Program-made: the position numbers and the translations under genes | DNA from: Planctomycetota bacterium | GTDB lineage: Bacteria; Planctomycetota; PLA2; JAEUHO01 | NCBI GenBank assembly: GCA_026647295.1 | Contig: JAPKHB010000124.1 | Span: 1 to 9,707 of the forward strand | Direction: 5' to 3' | DNA length: 9,707 bases | Notes under the pieces: generated by a model | The model's input: the letters and a program-made list of their open reading frames with translations, nothing else | What the model was told of the DNA's origin: nothing | Databases searched by the model: none | Part shown: piece by piece, positions 1 through 7,300 of the stretch | How the letters are laid out: every line of letters begins with the position of its first letter | How positions within the stretch are numbered: the first letter of the stretch is position 1

Positions 1-105
1 CGTAGGTCACCAGCCCGAGGTTGCTCTGGACGAGCCCCGCCCCGGCGGTGTCCTCCTGGCCATACGCCCAACGGGGAGAGGATACGGAGGGGGGGCCGGA
101 CCCGG
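1..105. other. Left-edge region downstream of the last complete gene; possible start of a further minus-strand gene
   Basis: No gene can be called here with confidence. On the minus strand, one frame from about position 63 to 2 reads without a stop (YGQEDTAGAGLVQSNLGLVTY, given here in part as EDTAGAGLVQSN) and has nearly all G or C in third codon positions, as the real genes in this window do. The other two minus-strand frames do not show this. It may be the beginning of another operon member, but no ATG, GTG or TTG with a ribosome binding site is visible in that frame before the edge region. A short GC hairpin (95-99 pairing with 102-106) lies at the stop codon of the preceding gene, but it has no T-run and a two-base loop, so I do not call a terminator. 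Confidence 0.25.
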
Positions 106-1140
106 CTATCGGCTCGGGGCCGGGAGCACGAACTCGACCTCCTGGCTCGCGCCCGGGGCGACCTGGACGGGCCGGGCCTCGACGAGGTCCTGCCCGTAGG
201 AGTAGCCCGTGATGGCGGTGCCGGTGACCTGCGGGGTCTCCTGCATGCCCTCGTGCCAGCAGACGATCTGCCACTGCCCGGGCGGCACCTCGGTGAACTC
301 GAAGGTCCCGTCCAGGCCGGTCACGGCGAAGTAGGGGTGGTCGAAGACGTGCACGTACCCGCTCATCCACGGGTGGACGTCGCAGTTGAGCGCGTAGACG
401 CCCGTGCGCTTCAAGTAGGTGTCGCCGCTGTCGGCGATGAAGCCCCCGGCGCTCTGCAGGAGGTTGAACACCGTGCTCCCGCCCAGCAGCGCCTTGATGT
501 TGTGCTCGGCCCGGTCCGAGTTGCGGATCTGGAGTTGCGTGCGGGTCCGCAGGGCCATCACGTGCGGGGCGTACTGGCACTGCTTCTGGTCGAGCAGGGC
601 GGTGCGGTCCTTGGCCCGCAGCGCCTCGGGCCACTCCTTGCCCTCCTCGATGCCGACGAGGTAGACGACGCAGTTCGCCACCGTGAGCTGCCCGGCGTCG
701 AAGACCACCCGCTCGGTGGGGTGCTCGGTGTGCCCGCAGTTCTGCTGGTCCTTGCTGACCGGCACCGTCCAGGCGGGCGCGCCCGGGGCGTAGCCGGGGG
801 GGGCGCGGTCAAAGCGCACCCGGCCCCGGATCGTGCCGCCGTCGGGCACGCCGCCCTCGCGCACCCGGTACCCCGCCGCGGCGGGGCGCACGGGGCGGGT
901 GGGGCGCGGCGCCGTCGGCGGCGCCACCGTGGGGGCCGGCGCGACCGGCAGGTCCGCCGCGCCCACGCGCACGGACTCGCCGCCGTAGTAGCCCGGAGGG
1001 GCGCCGCTGCCGTAGCGCAGGCGGCCCTCGCTGGTGGGGTCCACGGGCCTCTCGCCGCCGCAGGCCGCAAGCCCGAGGAGGAGCAGGGCCGTCGCGAGCC
1101 CCGCGCGCGCCCCTTCACCGCCGGCCGTCCGTCCGCGCAT
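106..1140 (-). CDS. Lipoprotein with amicyanin-type cupredoxin site and carboxypeptidase regulatory-like domain (second paralogue)
   Basis: This is a 344-residue periplasmic lipoprotein, probably a blue-copper electron-transfer protein. The N-terminus has a basic stretch, a hydrophobic core and a lipobox (LAAC, lipidated Cys27), followed by a Pro/Ala-rich linker (about 60-90). Residues 100-265 form the cupredoxin-like part. The candidate type-1 copper ligands are His213 (AEHN) and Cys253, His256 and Met259 in CDVHPWM. This C-x2-H-x2-M spacing is that of amicyanin. Residues 270-340 (GLDGTFEFTEVPPG and following) look like a small beta-sandwich regulatory-like domain. The ATG at 1140 is chosen because GGGAGG lies 6 bases upstream and it starts a proper lipoprotein signal. 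The gene begins 18 bases after its paralogue. The two are about 65% identical over an 86-residue core (56 matches counted by hand), so it arose by tandem duplication. Extra Cys/His residues (Cys135, His137, His140, Cys157, Cys188, His193, Cys294, His296) are shared with the paralogue. The copper function is inferred from the motif. Confidence 0.85.
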   Translation of the reverse strand: MRGRTAGGEGARAGLATALLLLGLAACGGERPVDPTSEGRLRYGSGAPPGYYGGESVRVGAADLPVAPAPTVAPPTAPRPTRPVRPAAAGYRVREGGVPDGGTIRGRVRFDRAPPGYAPGAPAWTVPVSKDQQNCGHTEHPTERVVFDAGQLTVANCVVYLVGIEEGKEWPEALRAKDRTALLDQKQCQYAPHVMALRTRTQLQIRNSDRAEHNIKALLGGSTVFNLLQSAGGFIADSGDTYLKRTGVYALNCDVHPWMSGYVHVFDHPYFAVTGLDGTFEFTEVPPGQWQIVCWHEGMQETPQVTGTAITGYSYGQDLVEARPVQVAPGASQEVEFVLPAPSR

Positions 1141-1146
1141 GCTCCG

Positions 1147-1152
1147 CCTCCC
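1147..1152 (-). promoter_or_regulatory. Ribosome binding site of the cupredoxin lipoprotein
   Basis: The minus strand reads GGGAGG here, 6 bases before the ATG at 1140. It lies inside the 18-base gap after the upstream stop codon and fixes the start of the lipoprotein. Confidence 0.7.
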
Positions 1153-1158
1153 TTCCCC

Positions 1159-2109
1159 CTACGGGGCCTCGATCACGAAGTCGGCCACCGTCACCTCACC
1201 GGCCGTCACGCGCACCGGCACGCGGCGCACGACGTCCATCCCGTACACGTAGCCCGTGATGCCGGTCGGGCCGTACTGGGGCGTCTCGCGCATGCCCTCG
1301 TGCCAGCACACCAGCGTCCAGGTGCCCTCGGGGACGTCGTCGAGCGCAAAGGTCCCGTCCGGCCCCGTGACCGCGAAGTAGGGGGTCTCGAAGGCGTGGA
1401 TGCTGCCGTTCATCCAGGGGTGGATGTCGCAGGCCAGCGTGTAGATCCCGGGCCGGCGCAGTTCCAGTTCCGCCTTGCCCTCGGTGGACTGCAGGGCGGG
1501 CTGGAGCAGGTTGAAGGCGGTGGTCCCGCCGATCGTCGCCCGGACGTTGTGCTCGGCGCGGTCGGAGTTGCGGACCCTGATCCCGGTGCGCGTGCGCACG
1601 GCCAGCACGTGGGGCACGTAGGCGCAGCCCTTCTGGTCGAGCAGGGCCGAGCGGTCCTTCCCCCGCATCGCCTCGGGCCACTCCTTGCCTTCGGCCAGGC
1701 CCTCGATCCACACCACGCAGTGGGCCAGCGCGAGCGTCGTCGGGTCGTAGACCACCCGCTCGGAGGCGTGCTCCGTGTGGCCGCAGGCGGCCGCGTCCTT
1801 GAAGGTCGGCAGCCGCGGGAGGTCCACCGGCGCCGCCAGCCGGCAGGTGCCGCGCACCGTGCCGCCCGCGAGCCCCGGCACCACGCGGTAGCCCCCCGGG
1901 AGGGGGCGCACGGCGGCGCCCGCCTCCGCGGGCGAAGCCGGCGGCGGGCCGCCCACGACGTCGGGCTGGGTGCGCGGTCCGAGCACCCAGCGGTCGGGGT
2001 CGGCGCCGGCCGACCCCTCCCGGGGGCGGACACAGAACGCGAGCAGCAGCAGGGCGAAGACGCCCAGCAGCAGGAGGAAGTCGCGTGCGCCCTCGGGGAC
2101 CCTCGGCAT
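1159..2109 (-). CDS. Membrane-anchored amicyanin-type cupredoxin with carboxypeptidase regulatory-like domain (first paralogue)
   Basis: This 316-residue protein is paralogous to the next gene. The N-terminus has one hydrophobic segment (11-26) that ends in Cys26. The preceding residues (LAF) fit a lipobox poorly, so an uncleaved anchor is as likely as lipidation. After a Pro/Ala-rich linker (about 40-75), the cupredoxin-like part carries candidate type-1 copper ligands His187 (AEHN) and Cys227, His230 and Met233 (CDIHPWM), spaced as in amicyanin. Residues 244-315 form the regulatory-like beta domain (GPDGTFALDDVPEG). The open frame continues far upstream inside the cytochrome gene, but real coding begins at the ATG at 2109, two bases after the cytochrome stop codon. 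Only a weak GGGA lies 9 bases upstream, so translation is probably coupled to the octahaem gene. This coupling suggests it works with the bc complex, perhaps as electron acceptor or docking subunit (inference). A structural role without copper is the alternative. Confidence 0.85.
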   Translation of the reverse strand: MPRVPEGARDFLLLLGVFALLLLAFCVRPREGSAGADPDRWVLGPRTQPDVVGGPPPASPAEAGAAVRPLPGGYRVVPGLAGGTVRGTCRLAAPVDLPRLPTFKDAAACGHTEHASERVVYDPTTLALAHCVVWIEGLAEGKEWPEAMRGKDRSALLDQKGCAYVPHVLAVRTRTGIRVRNSDRAEHNVRATIGGTTAFNLLQPALQSTEGKAELELRRPGIYTLACDIHPWMNGSIHAFETPYFAVTGPDGTFALDDVPEGTWTLVCWHEGMRETPQYGPTGITGYVYGMDVVRRVPVRVTAGEVTVADFVIEAP

Positions 2110-2111
2110 GG

Positions 2112-5100
2112 TCAGCGGTCCCGACCGATCGCCGGCGGCCCCGGCGGCACGTAGTGGTGGATCAGGTAGTCGGCCAGCGCGTCCATCTGCACCCGCGCCA
2201 GTTCGTCCTCGGCCGCCGCCCGCCGCGCCTCGTCCTCCGAGGCCCAGTCGGCCTGCCAGCGCGGATCCCAGCGCAGGTGGAAGGTGAACGGCTGGTAGCC
2301 CTTCTCCACCGTGCGCCCGCCGGCGCGGCTGGTGCCGTAGGCCTTGGGCATCTTCGTGGCGTGGATGAGGTGCGCGGGGTCGTGGATCAGGGCCCTGACC
2401 CAGGTCCAGCGCAGGCGCTCCGGGGCGTGCTCGAAGGAGGGGGCGACGCCCCCGTCCGTCGGGTCCGCGCCCGGCGTGCCCGGCGGCAGGTGGCACTTGT
2501 TGCACTTGACCGTGTCGAAGAGCAGGCGCGCTTCGTCCACCGCGCTGTAGACGGGCCCGATCGCCTCCCCGCCGGGGCCCGTCAGCGTGAGCCCGGCCTC
2601 TCCGCCCGTCTCGTACAGGGCCTCGGTGCCCGCGAGCTTCGAGTCGGGATTGGGGACGAAGAGGCTCTGCTCGCGCCCGGCCAGCCGGAGGAAGTAGCGC
2701 ACCAGCGCGTCGGCCTCCGCGTCGTTCAAGCCGAAGCGCGGCATGTGGATGTTCACGATCGGCCGCAGGCGCTTGGGGTGCTTGAGGAACTTGAGCAGCC
2801 ACTCGCTCTGCGTGCGCAGCCCCTGGCCGAAGAGGTTCGGCGGCACGTCGGCCGCGGTGGGGTTCTCGGCGGTCCGCAGGCCCCACAGGAAGCCCGCCCG
2901 GCCTTCGATCGTGTGGCAGTTGTTGCAGCCGTAGCGCGCGACGACCTTGCGGCCGTTGAGGATGTCGCGCTCGTATTCGTCGGGCTGGTGGCGGGCGCCC
3001 GGCAGGATGGGGTCGTTCACCAGGCCGAGGACGATGCCCGCCACCAGCGCCCGCGTCGCCGGCCAGGTGGCCCGCTCCTCGGCGCTCGCCGTGGGCGGCG
3101 GGTCGTCCATGCGGAAGTTGAAGCGCGGCATCCGCAACTGGTCGTACCAGGGCTTGGCCTTGCCCCAGTCGAAGACGCGCGGCGTGGTGATCTTGTGGCG
3201 GAAGAACGAGTGCCGCGAGTGCGGGATCACGTCCTTGGGCACGCTGCCGAAGTCGAGCTGGTGCAGGTCCTTCACGCCCTCGGTGGTGAGTTCCACGCCG
3301 ATGGGCTGGTCGTGTTCGTGCCCCGCGACGGCGTGGCAGCCAAAGCAGCCCGCGCGCGCCATCAGGCGCTCCCCCACGCGGGCCAGCGCCGTGCCCAGCC
3401 GCCGCTCGTCGCCCAGGTCGCCGAGGTCGCCGCCCACCCGCCGGATGGGCAGGAGGCCCTCCTTCTTGTCCATCCCGAAGAAGTACTCGTACATCTCGAC
3501 CACGATGCGCTCGTAGCTCTTGCGGAAGGGCACCGGCTCCAGCGCGTCGAACTCCTCGTCCCGGAATCCCAGCAGGTAGTCCACGACGTCGGCCCGGCGC
3601 TGCTCGGCGCTGCGCAGGAGCCGCCCCGTCGCCGGGTCGCGCTCGTCGTCGATGCGCATGTCGGGCATGCGCGTCGTGGCGGTGTAGTGGCGCGGGTCGG
3701 CGAGCCAGGCGTCGAGCCAGCGGCGGCTCTTGATCTTGGAGCCGAGCCCGAGCAGGCGCGGGCCCCGCATCAGGAGCGGGTCGTGCTCGAAGCGCGCCAT
3801 CGAGTCGGGCTCGTAGGCCACCTGCCCGTCCCGCAGCACCTTGAGTTCGGGCACCATGTGGCAGGCGGTGCAGCCCAGCGAGTTGACGAGTTCGCGGCCG
3901 CGCTCCCGATCGCCGGCCGGCGGCTCCCGGTCGTAGAGGGGGTTGTGGTCGGGATGGTCGGGCGGCAGCCCCTCGCGCGTGCGCGGGCGCCCCGTGGCCG
4001 GGTCCCGCTGGTTGAGCAGGTAGGTGGCCATCGCCTTGATCATGACGTCGGCGTAGGCCTCGTCCGCCTCGCCGAAGATGGGCCCGAGGGCGGCCCAGAG
4101 CTCGGGGTCGAGCCGGTGGGCGTCGATGACGGGGATGACCTGCTTCTTGCCCGTGGCCGGGTCGCGCAGCGGCTCGAAGTTCGCGTCCTTGTTCACGAAG
4201 TAGAAGAAGGAGGGCATCCGCGTGTCGGGGCGGAACGCGTCCGGGTGCTTGATCCACTGCTCCACGAAGTGGGCGTCGACCTTGTCGGCGAGGTAGGTGA
4301 TGTCGGGCCCGACGCGGGGGGGCTCGGCGTAGCCGACCTGCTCGCCGAAGTCCTGGATCTTGTGGCAGCCCTGGCAGCCGTAGTTCACGACCGTGTCGTG
4401 GCCGCGCTCGTAGCGCTCCGCCCGCCAGCGATGGTCGTGCACCTGGGCGTCCAGCCACGCCCGCAGCGCGCGGGCGTCCTCACGGCCCTGCTCGTCCACG
4501 AAGACCCGCCCGACGACCTCGCCGAAGTGCTCGCGCAGTTGGGCGCGCCGTGCCTCCGCCACCTCCCCCATCGATCCGCGCACCGGGACCGGCGCGCCGG
4601 GGAGCGCGTACTCGCCGTACACCTCCCACGGGCCGAGCGGACGGTTGGCGGGGCTGGCCGCCCGCTCGTCCTCGGGCCCGAAGCGCATCTGACCCTGGTA
4701 CAGCGGGCCGTCGCGGGTCTCGGTGGTCACGGCGAAGAAGCCGTGGTCGAGCCGCTCGGGGTAGTGCGGCGGGTAGTAGACCCCCTGCTTGTGGCACTTG
4801 TAGCACTGCCCCTCGGTGTACTCGAGCGGCAGCATGGGGTAGTCCACGTACTTGGGCTTGTCCCAGCCGTGCTCCGCCTTCCACTCGGCCTTCTGGGCCG
4901 CGGTCGCCGGCGTGTGCGCGGCCCGCGCGAAGTCCGTGGCCCAGCCCACGCCCTGGTGGCAGGTGGAGCAGCCGAAGCGCTCCGGGCGGTGCGGGCTGCC
5001 CGGGCCCGCCATCAGTTCCAGGCCCGGGTGGGCCCGCATGTAGCGCTCGAGTTCGACGCCGTGGCGCGCGAGCAGTTCGGCGTCGCCCATGTCCGGGTTG

Positions 5101-6170
5101 GAGATCCCGCGGTGGCAGGTGATGCACCGGTCCACCTTGCGGTTCGTGGCGATGTTGAAGTTGTCGTGGATGTCGTCCAGGACGAGTTGCTCGATCTTGA
5201 TGGTCGGGGAGATGAAGTCGACGAAGGGGGCGTTGCGCCACTGGTTCTTGCGGTACTTGAGCGCCTCGCCCTCGAGCTTGTTGCGCCGGGTGACCAGCGG
5301 CTCCAGGCCCTTCTCGGTCTTGGCGACGGCCGCGCGCCAGGGCTTCTCCAGGTCCGCGATGCGCGCCTTCGCCCGCATGTGCTCGGACTGCTTGAGCCGA
5401 AGCTCGCGGTCGGCCTTGTGCAGGTCCTCCGCCAGGCGGTCGAGCGGCTCGGCGGCCGCCTCCATCGCCCGGCGCGCGTCCTCCACGTCGGGCGCCGCCT
5501 GGTCGGCCGCGGCGACGCGCTCCTCGAGCGCCGTGACGGTCGCCTCGGCCGCCGCCCGGGCGGCCTCGTCGCCCGCGGCCCGGGCCGCCTGAAGGGCCGC
5601 GCGGGCGGCCGGGAGGCGCTCCCGGGCGCCGGCGCCCTGCTCCACCGCCCAGGCGAGTTGCTGCCAGCGCGTGCGGGCCGTTTCGTACACGTAGCGCGCG
5701 GGCGCGAGCACGCCCTTGACCTGCTTCACGCGGGCGTCGGCGGACTCCTCGGCCCGCCGCAGTTCGTACAGGCCCGCCTGGAGCGCCCGGTACTCCGGGT
5801 CGGCCTGGAGCGCCTCGAACAGCGCGCGGTCGGTGCGGCGGGCGGCGTCGATCTCGGCCTCCAGCGCGGCGACCTCCTGCTTGGCCTCGCGCAACTGGGC
5901 CTCGCCCAGTTGCAGCACCTTGTCGTAGTAGCGGCGCTGGTAGTCGCGCCAGGGGCGGTCGTAGTCCTTCCAGATCATCGCCACCCAGCCCAGGACGAGC
6001 AGGACGGCCAGCGGCGCGAAGACCTTGGAGAGCTGCCCCGGCCGGTAGATCGACTCGCGGTCGCGGTTGTGCCCCGTGAGGCCCACCCCGCCCGTGCCGG
6101 GCTTGGCGGCGCGCTTCGCACCCGGCGCCGCCGCCGGCTCGGGGGTCTTCGTGGAGGGGGTCGCAGGCAT
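2112..6170 (-). CDS. Membrane-anchored octahaem cytochrome c of a Rieske/cytochrome b complex
   Basis: This 1352-residue protein probably replaces cytochrome c1 or f as electron acceptor of the Rieske protein. A Pro/Ala-rich cytoplasmic tail (1-45) precedes one membrane helix (50-67). A 220-residue Ala/Glu/Arg/Leu-rich stretch (about 82-305) is predicted coiled coil. Eight CxxCH haem sites follow: CITCH 349, CSTCH 401, CYKCH 456, CQGCH 599, CTACH 767, CFGCH 942, CNNCH 1082 and CNKCH 1223. The last five are each followed by a Met-Pro that fits the distal ligand of a class I cytochrome c (Met652, Met835, Met1014, Met1143, Met1274). The first three have no such Met and may be bis-His. The ATG at 6170 has GGGAG 7 bases upstream and directly precedes the anchor. 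Upstream in-frame sequence overlaps the subunit IV gene and is not coding. The gene starts 23 bases after subunit IV and ends 2 bases before a cupredoxin. Cytochromes of this kind beside cytochrome b genes are known from planctomycetes; the electron path is inferred. Confidence 0.93.
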   Translation of the reverse strand: MPATPSTKTPEPAAAPGAKRAAKPGTGGVGLTGHNRDRESIYRPGQLSKVFAPLAVLLVLGWVAMIWKDYDRPWRDYQRRYYDKVLQLGEAQLREAKQEVAALEAEIDAARRTDRALFEALQADPEYRALQAGLYELRRAEESADARVKQVKGVLAPARYVYETARTRWQQLAWAVEQGAGARERLPAARAALQAARAAGDEAARAAAEATVTALEERVAAADQAAPDVEDARRAMEAAAEPLDRLAEDLHKADRELRLKQSEHMRAKARIADLEKPWRAAVAKTEKGLEPLVTRRNKLEGEALKYRKNQWRNAPFVDFISPTIKIEQLVLDDIHDNFNIATNRKVDRCITCHRGISNPDMGDAELLARHGVELERYMRAHPGLELMAGPGSPHRPERFGCSTCHQGVGWATDFARAAHTPATAAQKAEWKAEHGWDKPKYVDYPMLPLEYTEGQCYKCHKQGVYYPPHYPERLDHGFFAVTTETRDGPLYQGQMRFGPEDERAASPANRPLGPWEVYGEYALPGAPVPVRGSMGEVAEARRAQLREHFGEVVGRVFVDEQGREDARALRAWLDAQVHDHRWRAERYERGHDTVVNYGCQGCHKIQDFGEQVGYAEPPRVGPDITYLADKVDAHFVEQWIKHPDAFRPDTRMPSFFYFVNKDANFEPLRDPATGKKQVIPVIDAHRLDPELWAALGPIFGEADEAYADVMIKAMATYLLNQRDPATGRPRTREGLPPDHPDHNPLYDREPPAGDRERGRELVNSLGCTACHMVPELKVLRDGQVAYEPDSMARFEHDPLLMRGPRLLGLGSKIKSRRWLDAWLADPRHYTATTRMPDMRIDDERDPATGRLLRSAEQRRADVVDYLLGFRDEEFDALEPVPFRKSYERIVVEMYEYFFGMDKKEGLLPIRRVGGDLGDLGDERRLGTALARVGERLMARAGCFGCHAVAGHEHDQPIGVELTTEGVKDLHQLDFGSVPKDVIPHSRHSFFRHKITTPRVFDWGKAKPWYDQLRMPRFNFRMDDPPPTASAEERATWPATRALVAGIVLGLVNDPILPGARHQPDEYERDILNGRKVVARYGCNNCHTIEGRAGFLWGLRTAENPTAADVPPNLFGQGLRTQSEWLLKFLKHPKRLRPIVNIHMPRFGLNDAEADALVRYFLRLAGREQSLFVPNPDSKLAGTEALYETGGEAGLTLTGPGGEAIGPVYSAVDEARLLFDTVKCNKCHLPPGTPGADPTDGGVAPSFEHAPERLRWTWVRALIHDPAHLIHATKMPKAYGTSRAGGRTVEKGYQPFTFHLRWDPRWQADWASEDEARRAAAEDELARVQMDALADYLIHHYVPPGPPAIGRDR

Positions 6171-6193
6171 GGACGGGCTCCCGGGTCGGTCGG

Positions 6194-7300
6194 CTAGATG
6201 TTCAGCTGCCACTCTGGGATGTTGACGATGTACTTGAGGTTGAAGAGCCAGCGCAGGACCATCTTGATGGGCACCGCGAGCATGATCAGCCCCAGGTTCA
6301 CCATGATGCCGAAGCGGACGGCGCCGAGCTCCCGGAACAGCTTCTTCCCCTTGGTCACGGCGAAGAGGACGGGCAGCACCGTCATGTAGCCCAGCACCAG
6401 CAGGATGCCGGGCAGCTCGCGCACCAGCGTGTTCTCGGGCTCGTACATCCCGAGCATCTTCACGTAGAAGATCTCGCTCACGTCGATGTTCAGCAGCGGC
6501 TCGACCTTGTTCACGTCCCACTTCTCGTACACGCCGAAGAAGTTCCAGCCGTAGCCGCGCAGGAAGGTGCCGATGAACACCTGCAGCACCCACAGCACGA
6601 GGAAGCCGAAGAGGAAGACGAAGATCGCCCCGTAGCGTTCCTTGAGCGTGTAGTAGCCGTTGCCCTTCGGGTTGCGGTCGATGTAGGGGATGCAGATCAG
6701 GCCGACCATGATCAGGGCCGGGATGAGGATGCCCGCCAGCCAGGGGTCGAAGTAGACGAGCATCTCCTGCAGCCCGAGGAAGTACCACGGCGCCTTGGCG
6801 GGGTTGGGCGTGCGGCCCGGGTTGGCCGGCTCCTCGATCGGCGCGGGCAGCAGCAGCGCCCACACGATCAGCACGACCGTGACGCCGACCATGGCGATCA
6901 GTTCGGTGTAGACCAGGTCGGGCCAGACCAGCACCTTGCGGCTCTTCTCGTCGGCCTCGACGGGCGGGAGGCCCTTCTCGATGCGCTCGTCGTTCACCAC
7001 GGCCTTGCGCAGGCTCAACCAGAAGAAGAAGTACAGGAGCCCCAGCATCATCGTGATCGGGACGTTGTCGGCCTTGGCGGCGCTCTCGACGAACTGCTCG
7101 TGGCCCTCGGCGATCCCCACCCCCGGCGCACAGGAGTAGACGAACAGCGCCGCCAGGAAGACCCCGATGCCCAGGGCGATGGGCGGGCGGGTCCAGACCC
7201 GCGCGTACCGCAGGCTCAGGTACAGCAGCACGAACGCGCCCGGGAAGACGATCTCGGGGCGCGTCAGGAAGTTGAAGATGCCGTCGATGGTCTCGAGCAC
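6194..7300 (-). CDS. Cytochrome b C-terminal (subunit IV-like) subunit with extra membrane helices
   Basis: This 368-residue integral membrane protein is equivalent to subunit IV of b6f, the C-terminal half of cytochrome b, and forms part of the quinol-oxidising Qo site. The subunit IV core runs from about residue 123 to 245: WPDL before a helix (131-151), EEPANP, the Qo motif region PAKAPWYFLGLQE, then helices at 188-206 and 224-244. The usual PEWY tetrad reads APWY (170-173), so the catalytic glutamate position holds proline. Extra material surrounds the core. About three hydrophobic segments (20-34, 40-57, 81-98) come before it and two (296-315, 329-348) after it, where plant subunit IV has only three helices in all. 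The start codon is GTG at 7300, with GAAAGGG 9 bases upstream. The gene follows the haem-binding half by 80 bases and precedes the octahaem cytochrome by 23. No haem-ligand histidine pairs are expected in this half, and none are seen. Confidence 0.92.
   Translation of the reverse strand: MLETIDGIFNFLTRPEIVFPGAFVLLYLSLRYARVWTRPPIALGIGVFLAALFVYSCAPGVGIAEGHEQFVESAAKADNVPITMMLGLLYFFFWLSLRKAVVNDERIEKGLPPVEADEKSRKVLVWPDLVYTELIAMVGVTVVLIVWALLLPAPIEEPANPGRTPNPAKAPWYFLGLQEMLVYFDPWLAGILIPALIMVGLICIPYIDRNPKGNGYYTLKERYGAIFVFLFGFLVLWVLQVFIGTFLRGYGWNFFGVYEKWDVNKVEPLLNIDVSEIFYVKMLGMYEPENTLVRELPGILLVLGYMTVLPVLFAVTKGKKLFRELGAVRFGIMVNLGLIMLAVPIKMVLRWLFNLKYIVNIPEWQLNI

Noticed and set aside
95..124. GC-rich inverted repeats around the stop codon of the last gene, as a possible terminator
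   Set aside because: The stems are short with either a two-base or a twelve-base loop, no T-run follows, and the operon may continue leftwards.
253..2154. A plus-strand open frame of about 630 codons antisense to the two cupredoxins
   Set aside because: It has biased composition and no motif. The minus-strand paralogues covering the same DNA are conserved with each other at protein level, which shows which strand is coding.
2439..2453. A perfect GC hairpin (6-base stem, 3-base loop) near the end of the octahaem gene
   Set aside because: It lies in the coding sequence of a Gly/Ala-rich loop after the eighth haem. It has no T-run and is the kind of chance stem expected at this base composition.
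2110..4458. N-terminal extension of the first cupredoxin, whose frame stays open far upstream
   Set aside because: The extension is Arg/Ala/Pro-rich nonsense overlapping the octahaem gene in another frame. A start at 2109 gives a membrane anchor at once and follows the upstream stop by 2 bases.
2085..6197. A plus-strand open frame of about 1370 codons antisense to the octahaem gene
   Set aside because: Its protein is low-complexity (Arg, Val, Ala, Gly, His) with no recognisable domain, while the opposite strand has eight haem motifs, an anchor and good ribosome binding. Long antisense frames are expected in DNA this rich in G and C.
6171..6863. N-terminal extension of the octahaem protein into the subunit IV gene
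   Set aside because: The frame upstream of 6170 overlaps the strongly conserved subunit IV reading frame. The ATG at 6170 has a ribosome binding site and precedes the anchor.
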